DNA of 8,134 nt from Deltaproteobacteria bacterium (GCA_015233285.1 JADFYA010000156.1:1-8134), one strand, 5' to 3'. Shown: positions 1 through 6,328, counted from the first letter of the stretch. Made by a program: numbers and translations. Notes: generated from the letters alone by a model not told the origin.

Positions 1-312
1 TCAGGGCTTATTTGGAATGAACTATTTTAAAACATTAGAGCGATCGTCCTATCCTCTTGGAACAGCGCCCGTCGCCTGCAAGGTCCCGTTGATTAGCGGG
101 CCGTCTTCTGATTCGATATAATTAGTTAACATAATGGGAAAAGAATAGTCTCAGTTCTGCGTGACACCCGCTAAATAATGGATGACACCAGTCCGGGATC
201 CGGCCTTCCCGGAGATCAGGCTTTTAACCCGGCCGAGCGGTAAAGACTTTATCTGATCAGCCATAACCTACTAAAAAAGAACCACTTTATATGAAAAACC
301 GGCCAAACGTAA

Positions 313-340
313 TTGACAGGGCGTAAATCATTCTGATAAG
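313..340 (+). promoter_or_regulatory. Candidate sigma-70 promoter upstream of the small Cys protein gene
   Basis: A perfect -35 hexamer TTGACA (313–318) is followed after 16 bases by GATAAG (335–340), which matches four of six positions of the -10 consensus. Transcription would start near 347 and leave a leader of about 125 bases before the ATG at 474. The assignment rests on sequence match only. Confidence 0.35.
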
Positions 341-401
341 GTGCAGTCGAACTAAGGGAACGGAGTCCGGGCTCAACGACCGGCTCGGGCGACCAATGCT
401 T

Positions 402-429
402 CTTGATACTATGGTACCAAGTAATTTTT
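402..429 (+). terminator. Weak hairpin plus T run in the leader (possible attenuator)
   Basis: CTTGATAC (402–409) can pair with GTACCAAG (414–421), with one mismatch and a four-base loop, and is followed by TAATTTTT. The shape is that of a small intrinsic terminator. It sits between the candidate promoter and the small gene at 474, so if real it would act as an attenuator. The stem is short and AT-rich, so this may be chance. Confidence 0.2.
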
Positions 430-473
430 GTACAACACTATGAATCTATGAACCTGACGAATGATTGATCACT

Positions 474-737
474 ATGGGGAAGAAGAAATCTCACAAGGAA
501 AATACATCACTGACAAATTTGCCGTTTAAGCCTGGTCCCAAGAGGCTGAACGAGGCCATCTGTTTTGAAGATGTATCGAAACATCGTTTTTTGGACTGTG
601 CGAACTATATGTTCTGTCTGACTTTGGCTGAAAAATGGCGAAGCTTCTCCTGCGAAGATTGCCCTGATTGGTCGGAGGAAGCCAGAAAGAGAGCTCAGTC
701 CGAACAGGTGTACGAGGACCTTGAAGAAGATTATTAA
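474..737 (+). CDS. Small four-cysteine protein of unknown function
   Basis: An 87-residue protein that I cannot assign to a named family. The N-terminus is lysine-rich (MGKKKSHKEN). A short Pro/Gly-containing segment (FKPGPKR) follows, and the C-terminus is strongly acidic (VYEDLEEDY). The middle carries Cys42, Cys48, Cys60 and Cys63 in a C-x5-C-x11-C-x2-C arrangement, plus an isolated Cys30. This spacing suggests a small metal-binding (zinc-ribbon-like) fold, which is inference. There is no signal peptide or membrane segment, so it is probably cytoplasmic. The frame could also begin at a TTG at 465; I chose the ATG at 474, although neither start has a clear ribosome site. It is convergent with cheR, with 157 bases between the stop codons. 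The antisense frames over it look low-complexity and shadow-like, whereas this frame looks like protein. Confidence 0.6.
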   Translation: MGKKKSHKENTSLTNLPFKPGPKRLNEAICFEDVSKHRFLDCANYMFCLTLAEKWRSFSCEDCPDWSEEARKRAQSEQVYEDLEEDY

Positions 738-867
738 GCATCTGTGCTGTCGTATCGCCTGGATAGGGGACACCTGCCTCTCGAATGGAAGAAAGAACTT
801 GGGGAAAGCCTTGGGGGGATTCGGCGTCATTTTGAGGATGTGAAGAACAGCGGGGGGAAGGTACCCC

Positions 868-906
868 GATAAGTTCCCGGCGGCCCAAAACTTATCAGGT
901 ATTTTT
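868..906 (+). terminator. Inverted repeat between convergent genes, possible terminator
   Basis: GATAAGTT (868–875) and AACTTATC (889–896) form a perfect 8-bp stem around a 13-base GC-rich loop. On the plus strand it is followed by AGGTATTTTT, so it could end transcription of the small gene at 474–737. The right arm overlaps the cheR stop codon (895–897). On the minus strand no T run follows, so it is a poor terminator for the cheR operon. Confidence 0.3.
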
Positions 907-1881
907 GAGTTGATAGAAAATAGACCCCTGGTACTTTACGATGTCGAACAGGTCGGCGGACCCGCTGGTCGTCTCGCCCGTGCCCAAGAACAGGTACCCC
1001 TTCGGGTTGAGCCGTTGAGCCATGCGGGTGAACAGGGTCGTCCTGAAGGGCTCGGTAAAGTAGATCATCACATTCCGAAGAAATATAATGTCAAAAAAAC
1101 CCAGCGGTCCGTAGTCGGAATCCTTCAAATTCATCTGCTTCAAGGTAACCATTCGTCTAATCTCTTCATTCAGAATCCAACACCCCTTTTCTTTTTCTTT
1201 TCGGAAGTATCGGGAGATCTGATCCGGCCCTAAGCCCCGGCAGATGGCGACGTAGTCGTAGCTCCCGGCTTGGGCCTGGGCCAGAACCGTGGAGGAGATA
1301 TCGGTGGCCAGGATGCGAACCTGGTGCTGACAATCGGCCTCACAACCGTGGCTTTGATAGAATTCATACGCCGTGATGGCCGCTGAATAGGGCTCTTGAC
1401 CGGTGGCGCAGGCGGCCGACCAAATATTGATCTCCCTCCTCCTGCCTGTCTTGATCTCATTGTACAACTTAGGGAAAATGTGTTCTTTCATCGTTTGAAA
1501 GGGATACTTATCCCGAAACCAAAGCGTCTCATTGGTGGTGATCGCGTCCACCGTCATGGCCCGCAGCTTAGTGTTTTTGGTGGATTTATTGATCTTATAA
1601 TAAAAATCGCTAAATGTCCGGCAACCTGCCTGCTCGGCCAGGCCGGAAAGACGCGTCTCGATCAGATATTTTTTTTCATTACCTAAATAAATCCCGCATT
1701 GCTCGGCTATAAAATCCCGGAGCAGTAAAAATTCGTGGTTGGTAGCCGATATCGTCATGCCTTTTTTTTCTCCCGTTTCTCTTATCATTCCGACGATTCT
1801 ATATGTTATCAGGTCAAGCGGCCCTGTTGCGTCCGGCAGCCCGGCCTCGTCAACGGCCCGCGGGCCCAGGCGCTCTGTCAT
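895..1881 (-). CDS. cheR: CheR-type chemoreceptor glutamate methyltransferase
   Basis: CheR transfers a methyl group from S-adenosylmethionine to glutamates on chemoreceptor signalling helices; it is a cytoplasmic adaptation enzyme. Numbering is from the ATG at 1881. The all-alpha CheR N-terminal domain spans about residues 49–105 (GIYLGNEKKYLIETRL). The TTNET motif follows at 115–119. The SAM-binding motif WSAACATGQEPYS starts at W154, the acidic motif LATDIS at 191–196, and RNVMIYF lies at 269–275. All catalytic-domain motifs look intact. The start is ambiguous. The ATG at 1881 overlaps the DUF2304 stop (ATGA), but it adds 41 residues before the domain. The ATG at 1758 has GGGAG eleven bases upstream and gives 287 residues, close to the usual CheR length. 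It is the last gene of a glycosyltransferase operon, with no cheA, cheB or cheW in view. No tetratricopeptide or other extra domain is fused. Confidence 0.93.
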   Translation of the reverse strand: MTERLGPRAVDEAGLPDATGPLDLITYRIVGMIRETGEKKGMTISATNHEFLLLRDFIAEQCGIYLGNEKKYLIETRLSGLAEQAGCRTFSDFYYKINKSTKNTKLRAMTVDAITTNETLWFRDKYPFQTMKEHIFPKLYNEIKTGRRREINIWSAACATGQEPYSAAITAYEFYQSHGCEADCQHQVRILATDISSTVLAQAQAGSYDYVAICRGLGPDQISRYFRKEKEKGCWILNEEIRRMVTLKQMNLKDSDYGPLGFFDIIFLRNVMIYFTEPFRTTLFTRMAQRLNPKGYLFLGTGETTSGSADLFDIVKYQGSIFYQLKNT

Positions 1882-2264
1882 ATGCCGGCCCCGCCTTTGA
1901 TACTATCCAGGCCCTTTTTTAGCTCTTCTATCTGAAACTTGGCAATAGCCATTTCTTGAGCCAGTTTCCGGTTTCTTTCGGACAAGGTGCTAATGGTTAC
2001 AGTGAAGTTTAAGATGATGCCGACCAGAAAGATGAGGCCCAAAGTGAACAGGGTGGTCAAATGGTGTAACTTGACCACTCTGGAGATGACGTTCAACAGG
2101 TCCGGCCAGATCCCGAAAACCAGGATTAGGACCGAGGCCCCCATCCAGACGATGGCAAATCGTTCCCGCATTCGATTTTGCCTGATGAGTTCTATGACGA
2201 TCCCAATCAGCGTAAAGCACATAATGGCAATGATGACACGAAGATGGGGAGCGATGGTTTGCAT
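1878..2264 (-). CDS. DUF2304 family small membrane protein
   Basis: A 128-residue integral membrane protein with three hydrophobic helices (about residues 8–27, 36–54 and 69–91). The sequence RERFAIVW before helix 2 is typical of DUF2304. After helix 3 comes a charged, probably coiled-coil tail (about 92–120) rich in Glu, Lys and Arg. The biochemical function of DUF2304 is not established. These proteins are commonly encoded next to GT2 enzymes of the dolichyl-phosphate-mannose-synthase type, as here, so a role as membrane anchor or partner of that enzyme is a reasonable inference. I chose the ATG at 2264 because AAAGGA (minus strand) lies nine bases upstream; a TTG at 2270 would overlap the preceding stop as TTGA. 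The end overlaps the longer cheR start as ATGA, implying translational coupling. Confidence 0.85.
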   Translation of the reverse strand: MQTIAPHLRVIIAIMCFTLIGIVIELIRQNRMRERFAIVWMGASVLILVFGIWPDLLNVISRVVKLHHLTTLFTLGLIFLVGIILNFTVTISTLSERNRKLAQEMAIAKFQIEELKKGLDSIKGGAGI

Positions 2265-2266
2265 GG

Positions 2267-2968
2267 TCAAAAGTCCTTTCTCTTAATCGCGGTGATAAGG
2301 ACTGCAAGAGTCACTTTAATCATGTAATACGCCGAGTCAAAAAAAGAAATCGATGAACGGCCGCCTTGCCGGGCTTTCATCTCGACCGGGATTTCCTTAA
2401 TCTTGAATCCGTACTTGTCTAAAAAGACCAGAGCCTCAACTTCCGGGTAGTCGCCGGGGTAGGTTTGGGCGAAAAGGGAAATGACTTGACGATTGACGGC
2501 CCTAAAACCGGATGTGGTGTCGTGAATCCTCTGGCCGCACACCAAATAGATCAGTCCGGAGAATATCCTGTTGCCCAGCCGCCGGAAAAAGGTGGACTGG
2601 TACCCGGTCTTGTGGACAAATCGAGAGCCGATGGCCACGTCCCATCCCTGGTCCAGGGCCTCGGTCAGTTTATGAATTTCGCCGGCCGGGTGCTGTCCGT
2701 CACCATCGACCTGGATGGCCACGTCATACCCATTTCGGAAAGCGAACAGAAATCCGGTCTGGACTGCCGCGCCGATGCCGGAATTGTATGGCAGGTCCAA
2801 GACAAAGGCGGCTTTTTGATGGGCCACCTCCGAGGTGTTATCCACAGAACCGTCATTAATCACTAAAATATCGCCCTGGGGGAAGTCACGCCGGATATTA
2901 TCGATGACCGGGGCGATGCTCTGGCCTTCATTGTAGGCCGGAATGATGATCAGAGTCCGGGGGTCCAT
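2267..2968 (-). CDS. GT2 glycosyltransferase, polyprenyl-phosphate sugar synthase type
   Basis: A 233-residue family 2 glycosyltransferase of the DPM1/dolichyl-phosphate mannose synthase type. Enzymes of this type move a sugar from a nucleotide donor to a polyprenyl phosphate at the cytoplasmic membrane face. Visible motifs are IPAYNEG (9–15), INDGS (37–41), the metal-binding QVDGDGQH with D88 and D90 (86–93), GSRF (114–117) and TSGFRA (152–157). The C-terminal part, DSAYYMIKVTLAVLITAIKR, is amphipathic to hydrophobic but there are no clear multiple membrane helices, so the enzyme is probably peripheral. The ATG at 2968 has CGGGA six bases upstream (minus strand). Its first codons overlap the end of the preceding GT2 gene by 19 bases, and its stop abuts the DUF2304 start. 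The exact sugar and lipid cannot be read from sequence. Confidence 0.92.
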   Translation of the reverse strand: MDPRTLIIIPAYNEGQSIAPVIDNIRRDFPQGDILVINDGSVDNTSEVAHQKAAFVLDLPYNSGIGAAVQTGFLFAFRNGYDVAIQVDGDGQHPAGEIHKLTEALDQGWDVAIGSRFVHKTGYQSTFFRRLGNRIFSGLIYLVCGQRIHDTTSGFRAVNRQVISLFAQTYPGDYPEVEALVFLDKYGFKIKEIPVEMKARQGGRSSISFFDSAYYMIKVTLAVLITAIKRKDF

Positions 2969-3981
2969 GGTTTTTCCCGTCTAAATATAGCCAGACCCGC
3001 GGCCAAACCCAGAGCTCGGGCAAATCCGCGGGCAAATGTGACGAAACCGAACCAGGCTGTATTTGGCCGGCCGGTCAGGGCGATTATTTTTCTGGTCATG
3101 GGTGCTTGAATGATGACCTGGACAATGGTCAGGCAGATGACCGCCGGCCGGAGTTGAGGCCAAACCAGGCTGGTCACCAGACCCAGGACAATAGTCAAGG
3201 CCAGGGGGGGCTCCACGATATCCTTGACCAGGGTGTAATCATCACCCCGGGTCATGTCTGGGTGACGACGATAGATTTTGGCTCGCCAGAATCCGTGCCG
3301 GGCCTGCTCTTTCATGTACTTAATAACTCTAGTGGGGTGAAAATGGGCGACTCTGGCGTCGCGGCAAAAGGCGATTTTATACCCGGCCTTGAGTAGTTTG
3401 TAAGACAGATCGTTGTCCTCCCCGGATGCGCGGCGGAATGTCGGCTCAAAACCGTCAATCTCGTCCAGGGCGCGGCGGATGATAGCCACGTTATAGGTTC
3501 CAAAGGCCCGGATGAACTGACCCATCTGAAGATGACGAACGGCAATTTCCGCCTGAATGCAGGTGGCCAGCCAGGACTCGGGGTTGGCCGGTTCATAGCT
3601 GCCGGCTACAGCGCCGATTTCTTGCGGCTGAAATCCCCGGAGCAACGTGGCCACCCAGTCTTCGGCCGGGATGCAATCGGCATCGGTAAAACAGATCACC
3701 CGGCCGTGGGCGGCCCGATATCCGGCATTGCGGGCGGCCGCCGGTCCGCTGTTTGATTGACTGATGACTTTGACTGGATATCCCTGGGCCACGATCGCGG
3801 TGTGGTCTTGGGAGCCGTCGTCCACCACAATAACTTCCAACGCCTCGGGTAGTCCCGTCTGGGCCAGACAGGCGTCGATCGTCCGGCCGATGGTCGCCGC
3901 GGCGTTATAAGCCGGGATAACCACGGACACCGGTATGTCCCCGTCGGGCCGGAGCGAGGCGATGTCGGAGAATTCACTCAT
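2950..3981 (-). CDS. GT2 glycosyltransferase with C-terminal membrane helices
   Basis: A 343-residue family 2 (GT-A fold) glycosyltransferase, first gene of the operon. From the ATG at 3981, visible motifs are SVVIPAYNA (19–27), VVDDGSQD (52–59), FTDADC with the DxD metal site (98–103) and GEDNDLSYKLLKAGY (187–201), the usual acceptor/catalytic acidic region. VAHFHP follows at 211–216. The C-terminal third has two to three hydrophobic segments (about 259–276, 279–293 and possibly 313–333), so the enzyme is membrane-attached with its catalytic domain in the cytoplasm. Such proteins typically build exopolysaccharide, O-antigen-like or lipid-linked glycans; the donor and acceptor here are unknown. 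The frame extends to a TTG at 4002, but the ATG at 3981 is preferred; neither has a strong ribosome site. It overlaps the next gene by 19 bases. Confidence 0.9.
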   Translation of the reverse strand: MSEFSDIASLRPDGDIPVSVVIPAYNAAATIGRTIDACLAQTGLPEALEVIVVDDGSQDHTAIVAQGYPVKVISQSNSGPAAARNAGYRAAHGRVICFTDADCIPAEDWVATLLRGFQPQEIGAVAGSYEPANPESWLATCIQAEIAVRHLQMGQFIRAFGTYNVAIIRRALDEIDGFEPTFRRASGEDNDLSYKLLKAGYKIAFCRDARVAHFHPTRVIKYMKEQARHGFWRAKIYRRHPDMTRGDDYTLVKDIVEPPLALTIVLGLVTSLVWPQLRPAVICLTIVQVIIQAPMTRKIIALTGRPNTAWFGFVTFARGFARALGLAAGLAIFRREKPWTPGL

Positions 3982-4219
3982 GGGATGGCTAATTCCGTGC
4001 AAGGCCGATCAATATCCCCAAAGATGATTTGTCGGCCTGAGATGTCCTTAACGCAACATTAAAATCTTTTTCGGGACCAACTCCGGCGAATAGGCATGCC
4101 GGAACATATCTCGAACTCAGGTTAATTCAATCAAATTTTATCAGGTTTGGTTTCCGGATACAACTTATTTCGATAGCCGCGGCCCGATGTTTAGATGAAG
4201 ATTTAAGACCGCGGCCGTC

Positions 4220-4232
4220 CATCACCGTGATG
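4220..4232. promoter_or_regulatory. Palindrome, possible operator
   Basis: CATCAC-C-GTGATG is a perfect palindrome around one central base. It lies nine bases upstream of the candidate -35 box at 4241 and is followed by TATTTTTT, an AT-rich stretch. The position fits an operator or activator site. The central spacing is too small for a stable RNA hairpin, so a terminator is less likely. Confidence 0.3.
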
Positions 4233-4240
4233 TATTTTTT

Positions 4241-4269
4241 CTGACATTACTGTGGCGGCTCAATAAAAA
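4241..4269 (+). promoter_or_regulatory. Candidate sigma-70 promoter for the chemoreceptor gene
   Basis: CTGACA (4241–4246, five of six consensus bases) is followed after 17 bases by TAAAAA (4264–4269, four of six). A T-rich block just upstream could act as an UP element. The leader would be about 190 bases. I saw no good sigma-28 or sigma-54 box at usual spacing. Confidence 0.3.
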
Positions 4270-4341
4270 TGTATCGAAATTATCCAAATAATGTGATATA
4301 TCTGAAAATCGGTATGTCGTCTGGATGGTTCCGCATTTTTT

Positions 4342-4355
4342 TTGAATTGATTCAA
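4342..4355. repeat. 14-bp palindrome in chemoreceptor leader
   Basis: TTGAAT-TG-ATTCAA is a perfect 6-2-6 inverted repeat directly after a run of eight T bases. It could be a binding site for a dimeric regulator; no regulator gene is nearby to match it. Confidence 0.25.
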
Positions 4356-4457
4356 CTGATTACATTCTGGCCCGGAGACTGTGGAAAAACGAGACAGCGA
4401 GTCCTAATAAAAACATACTGCAATGGATGCTTAGATGTTTCAAGGCCGATCCGGTCT

Positions 4458-4462
4458 GGAGG
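4458..4462 (+). promoter_or_regulatory. Strong ribosome binding site fixing the chemoreceptor start
   Basis: GGAGG lies six A bases upstream of the ATG at 4469. The frame remains open back to an ATG at 4427, but that start lacks such a site and would put extra charged residues before the first membrane helix. The start at 4469 is therefore preferred. Confidence 0.85.
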
Positions 4463-4468
4463 AAAAAA

Positions 4469-6328
4469 ATGAAACAAGTGAAACTTAGCACCAAGCTTAT
4501 TGTGGGAGGAATCGCTCTGGTGGTGATCCCCCAATTGATCATCGGGATACTCACCTTCCGTGAAACGTCCAAGTCCATGGCCTCAGTTTTCAGGGAACAA
4601 ACCCTCAACACGGCCAAAAGCCTGGCCGGGCTTGTCCAAACCTACCTGGCCGGTGAATTAAATCTGGTTAAGGAGATTTCTTTAGGTAATACGCCGATTG
4701 ATGTCGGGACCACGGTGGCTAAGAACGGCATTGAAAACTCTTCTAATGAAATAAAGAAATTAGATCGAAAGTTGGCCCACGCCATGAAGGAGATCGGGGC
4801 CAATTATGAGGCCATTTTCGCGGTCGATCTTAAGGGAACTGTTTACTCGGACAGTATCGGAGGCGGACTCAAGGGCGTATCAGTGGCTGAAGAGCAATAT
4901 TTTAAATCAGCTACAACTGGCCGGGCGGCCTTTGGGAATGTCGGCAGATCTAAGAATAACGGCGGACTGACGTTCGCCATCGCCGTGCCGGTTTATACCC
5001 AGAGTAAGGACGTCGTCGGCGTCATTGCCGGAGTGCTGAAAACAGACGCCGTTAACCGGGAAATACTTAAGATCAAGAATGGACAAACCGGATACGCCTA
5101 CATGGTTGATCAAACCGGCACCGTTATCTCCCACAAAAGGGATGATCTCGTCCTTAAGGTCAACATCAAAAATCTTAAGGGAATGGAACAGATTACGGCC
5201 AGAATACTGGCTCGCGAGGAAGGAATCGATCCCTACACCTTTGAAGGCATTGAGAAGCTCGCCGCTTTCGCCCAGGTGCCTATGACCGGATGGTGCATTA
5301 TCACCAACCAGACCATGGCCGAACTTATGTCTTCCGCCTATTCCATCCGAGATAAGATATTAGGCCTCGGCGGCAGTTTTTTACTGGTTGTTATTTTCCT
5401 CGTTTGGTGGTTCGCCAGAAGCATTACCAGGCCCATCCTCTCCGTAGTCGAAGGACTGCATCAATCCTCCGAGCAGGTGGCCGTGGCTGCCAATGAAGTA
5501 GCTAAGGCCAATCAGGTATTAGCCGCGGCTACCTCTGAACAGGCCGCAGCCCTGGAGGAAAGTTCGGCCTCTTTGGAACAAATGACGGCCATGACCCGGC
5601 AGAACTCAGAAAATGCCAACCTGGCCGACCGAACCCGGAGCAATGCGGCCACGGCCCTGAACCAGGCCCATGAGGCGGCCCTGGAGACCTTGAAAGCCAT
5701 GGAGGCCATTCGATCCAGCGGAGAAGGGATCAAAGCCATCATCAAGACCATTGATGAAATTGCTTTTCAAACTAATATGTTGGCCTTAAACGCAGCCGTG
5801 GAAGCGGCCCGCGCCGGGGAAGCCGGAGCCGGCTTTGCCGTGGTCGCGGATGAGGTCCGCCGATTGGCTTTAAAAGCTGCCGAGGCCACGCGAAATACCA
5901 ATGAATTAATAGAACAAACGGTTAAAAATATTCAACAGGGCGCTGTCTGGGCCGGCAAGACGAGTGCGGAATTTGAGGCCGTTGTGGAGCATAATGCGCA
6001 GGTGGGCCGGTTGATGCACGAAATTGTCACAGCCTCGAATGAACAAGCCAAGGGAATCGATCAGATCAGCGGAGGAATCACCGAGATGGACAAGGTCGTG
6101 CAGCAAAATGCCGCCTCGGCCCAGCAGTCCGCCTCGGCCGCCGAAGAGTTGAACAGCCAGGCGGCGCATCTGAATGATTTTGTGCTGACCCTCTCTACGC
6201 TGGTGGGAATGGGCAATGACTCAAGCGATCAAGATGAGCCGGCCGGTCATGATCTGAGAATAACCCGGTCCAGGCCGGGACCCGCACCGTTCAGCCTTCC
6301 CCCGGCAGTCAAGAGAACCAGAGACTAA
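4469..6328 (+). CDS. mcp: Methyl-accepting chemotaxis protein with dCache sensor
   Basis: A 619-residue transmembrane chemoreceptor. Numbered from the ATG at 4469, membrane helix 1 is about 9–29. An extracytoplasmic double-Cache sensor spans about 45–290 (EEQYFKSATTGR, LTFAIAVPVY and GQTGYAYMVDQTGTVISH are characteristic). Membrane helix 2 is about 297–315, and the cytoplasmic coiled-coil signalling domain follows. Only a SITRPI remnant of a HAMP linker follows helix 2, after which the methylation helix region begins (SEQAAALEESSASLEQM). The signalling tip (IDEIAFQTN to DEVRRLA, about 428–466) is complete, so it should bind CheA and CheW. The C-terminus (about 580–619) is a polar Pro/Arg-rich tail without the NWETF-type pentapeptide that tethers CheR. 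Small-molecule ligands are usual for dCache; the ligand here is unknown. It is divergent from the cheR operon and convergent with the PAS–V4R gene. Confidence 0.96.
   Translation: MKQVKLSTKLIVGGIALVVIPQLIIGILTFRETSKSMASVFREQTLNTAKSLAGLVQTYLAGELNLVKEISLGNTPIDVGTTVAKNGIENSSNEIKKLDRKLAHAMKEIGANYEAIFAVDLKGTVYSDSIGGGLKGVSVAEEQYFKSATTGRAAFGNVGRSKNNGGLTFAIAVPVYTQSKDVVGVIAGVLKTDAVNREILKIKNGQTGYAYMVDQTGTVISHKRDDLVLKVNIKNLKGMEQITARILAREEGIDPYTFEGIEKLAAFAQVPMTGWCIITNQTMAELMSSAYSIRDKILGLGGSFLLVVIFLVWWFARSITRPILSVVEGLHQSSEQVAVAANEVAKANQVLAAATSEQAAALEESSASLEQMTAMTRQNSENANLADRTRSNAATALNQAHEAALETLKAMEAIRSSGEGIKAIIKTIDEIAFQTNMLALNAAVEAARAGEAGAGFAVVADEVRRLALKAAEATRNTNELIEQTVKNIQQGAVWAGKTSAEFEAVVEHNAQVGRLMHEIVTASNEQAKGIDQISGGITEMDKVVQQNAASAQQSASAAEELNSQAAHLNDFVLTLSTLVGMGNDSSDQDEPAGHDLRITRSRPGPAPFSLPPAVKRTRD

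Larger units (their letters stand above)
1..473. other. Intergenic/leader region without a convincing gene
   Basis: No reading frame here has protein-like composition together with a plausible start and ribosome site. The stretch holds several short inverted repeats. TCCGG-ccttc-CCGGA lies near 200–214. A longer, imperfect fold is bounded by GATCAG (about 215–220) and CTGATC (about 254–259). A perfect TATAAT at 117–122 lacks a matching -35 box at normal spacing. The 3' part (after about 345) would be the untranslated leader of the small gene at 474 if the promoter at 313–340 is real. I did not recognise a known riboswitch or tRNA fold. Confidence 0.5.
3982..4468. promoter_or_regulatory. Divergent regulatory region between glycan operon and chemoreceptor gene
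   Basis: This stretch separates the leftward glycosyltransferase–cheR operon from the rightward chemoreceptor gene, so promoters for both should lie here. It contains two copies of CCGCGGCC (4177–4184 and 4209–4216; 32 bp apart), a CATCAC-C-GTGATG palindrome (4220–4232) with a following T-rich run, and the palindrome TTGAAT-TG-ATTCAA (4342–4355). A candidate promoter for the chemoreceptor lies at 4241–4269. I found no convincing promoter for the leftward operon. The best leftward match is TTGAAT with TATGTT, 16 bases apart, near 4100–4130, and it is weak. Confidence 0.55.

Noticed and set aside
2..121. Plus-strand frame open from the left edge to a TAA at 119–121
   Set aside because: Only 39 codons with no recognisable C-terminal motif; it could be the tail of an upstream gene, but nothing supports this.
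117..122. Perfect TATAAT hexamer
   Set aside because: The nearest -35-like TTGATT is 22 bases away, too far, and there is no gene close downstream.
735..737. Selenocysteine or other recoding at the small gene's stop
   Set aside because: The stop is TAA, not TGA, so selenocysteine does not apply; no frameshift or readthrough signal is visible.
507..888. Two long minus-strand frames opposite the small Cys protein gene
   Set aside because: Their peptides are low-complexity and Ser/Pro/Arg-rich, with no domain features, as expected for antisense shadows. The plus-strand frame looks like a real protein.
2264..2270. TTG start at 2270 for the DUF2304 gene
   Set aside because: The ATG at 2264 has better spacing (nine bases) from AAAGGA; the TTG would leave only three.
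2465..2866. Plus-strand 133-codon frame inside the DPM1-like GT2 gene
   Set aside because: The minus strand carries intact GT2 motifs across the whole stretch; this is its shadow.
4367..4385. Possible sigma-54 promoter (CTGGCCCGGAGACTGTGG)
   Set aside because: GG is followed after ten bases by GT rather than the conserved GC, and the flanking bases do not match the consensus.
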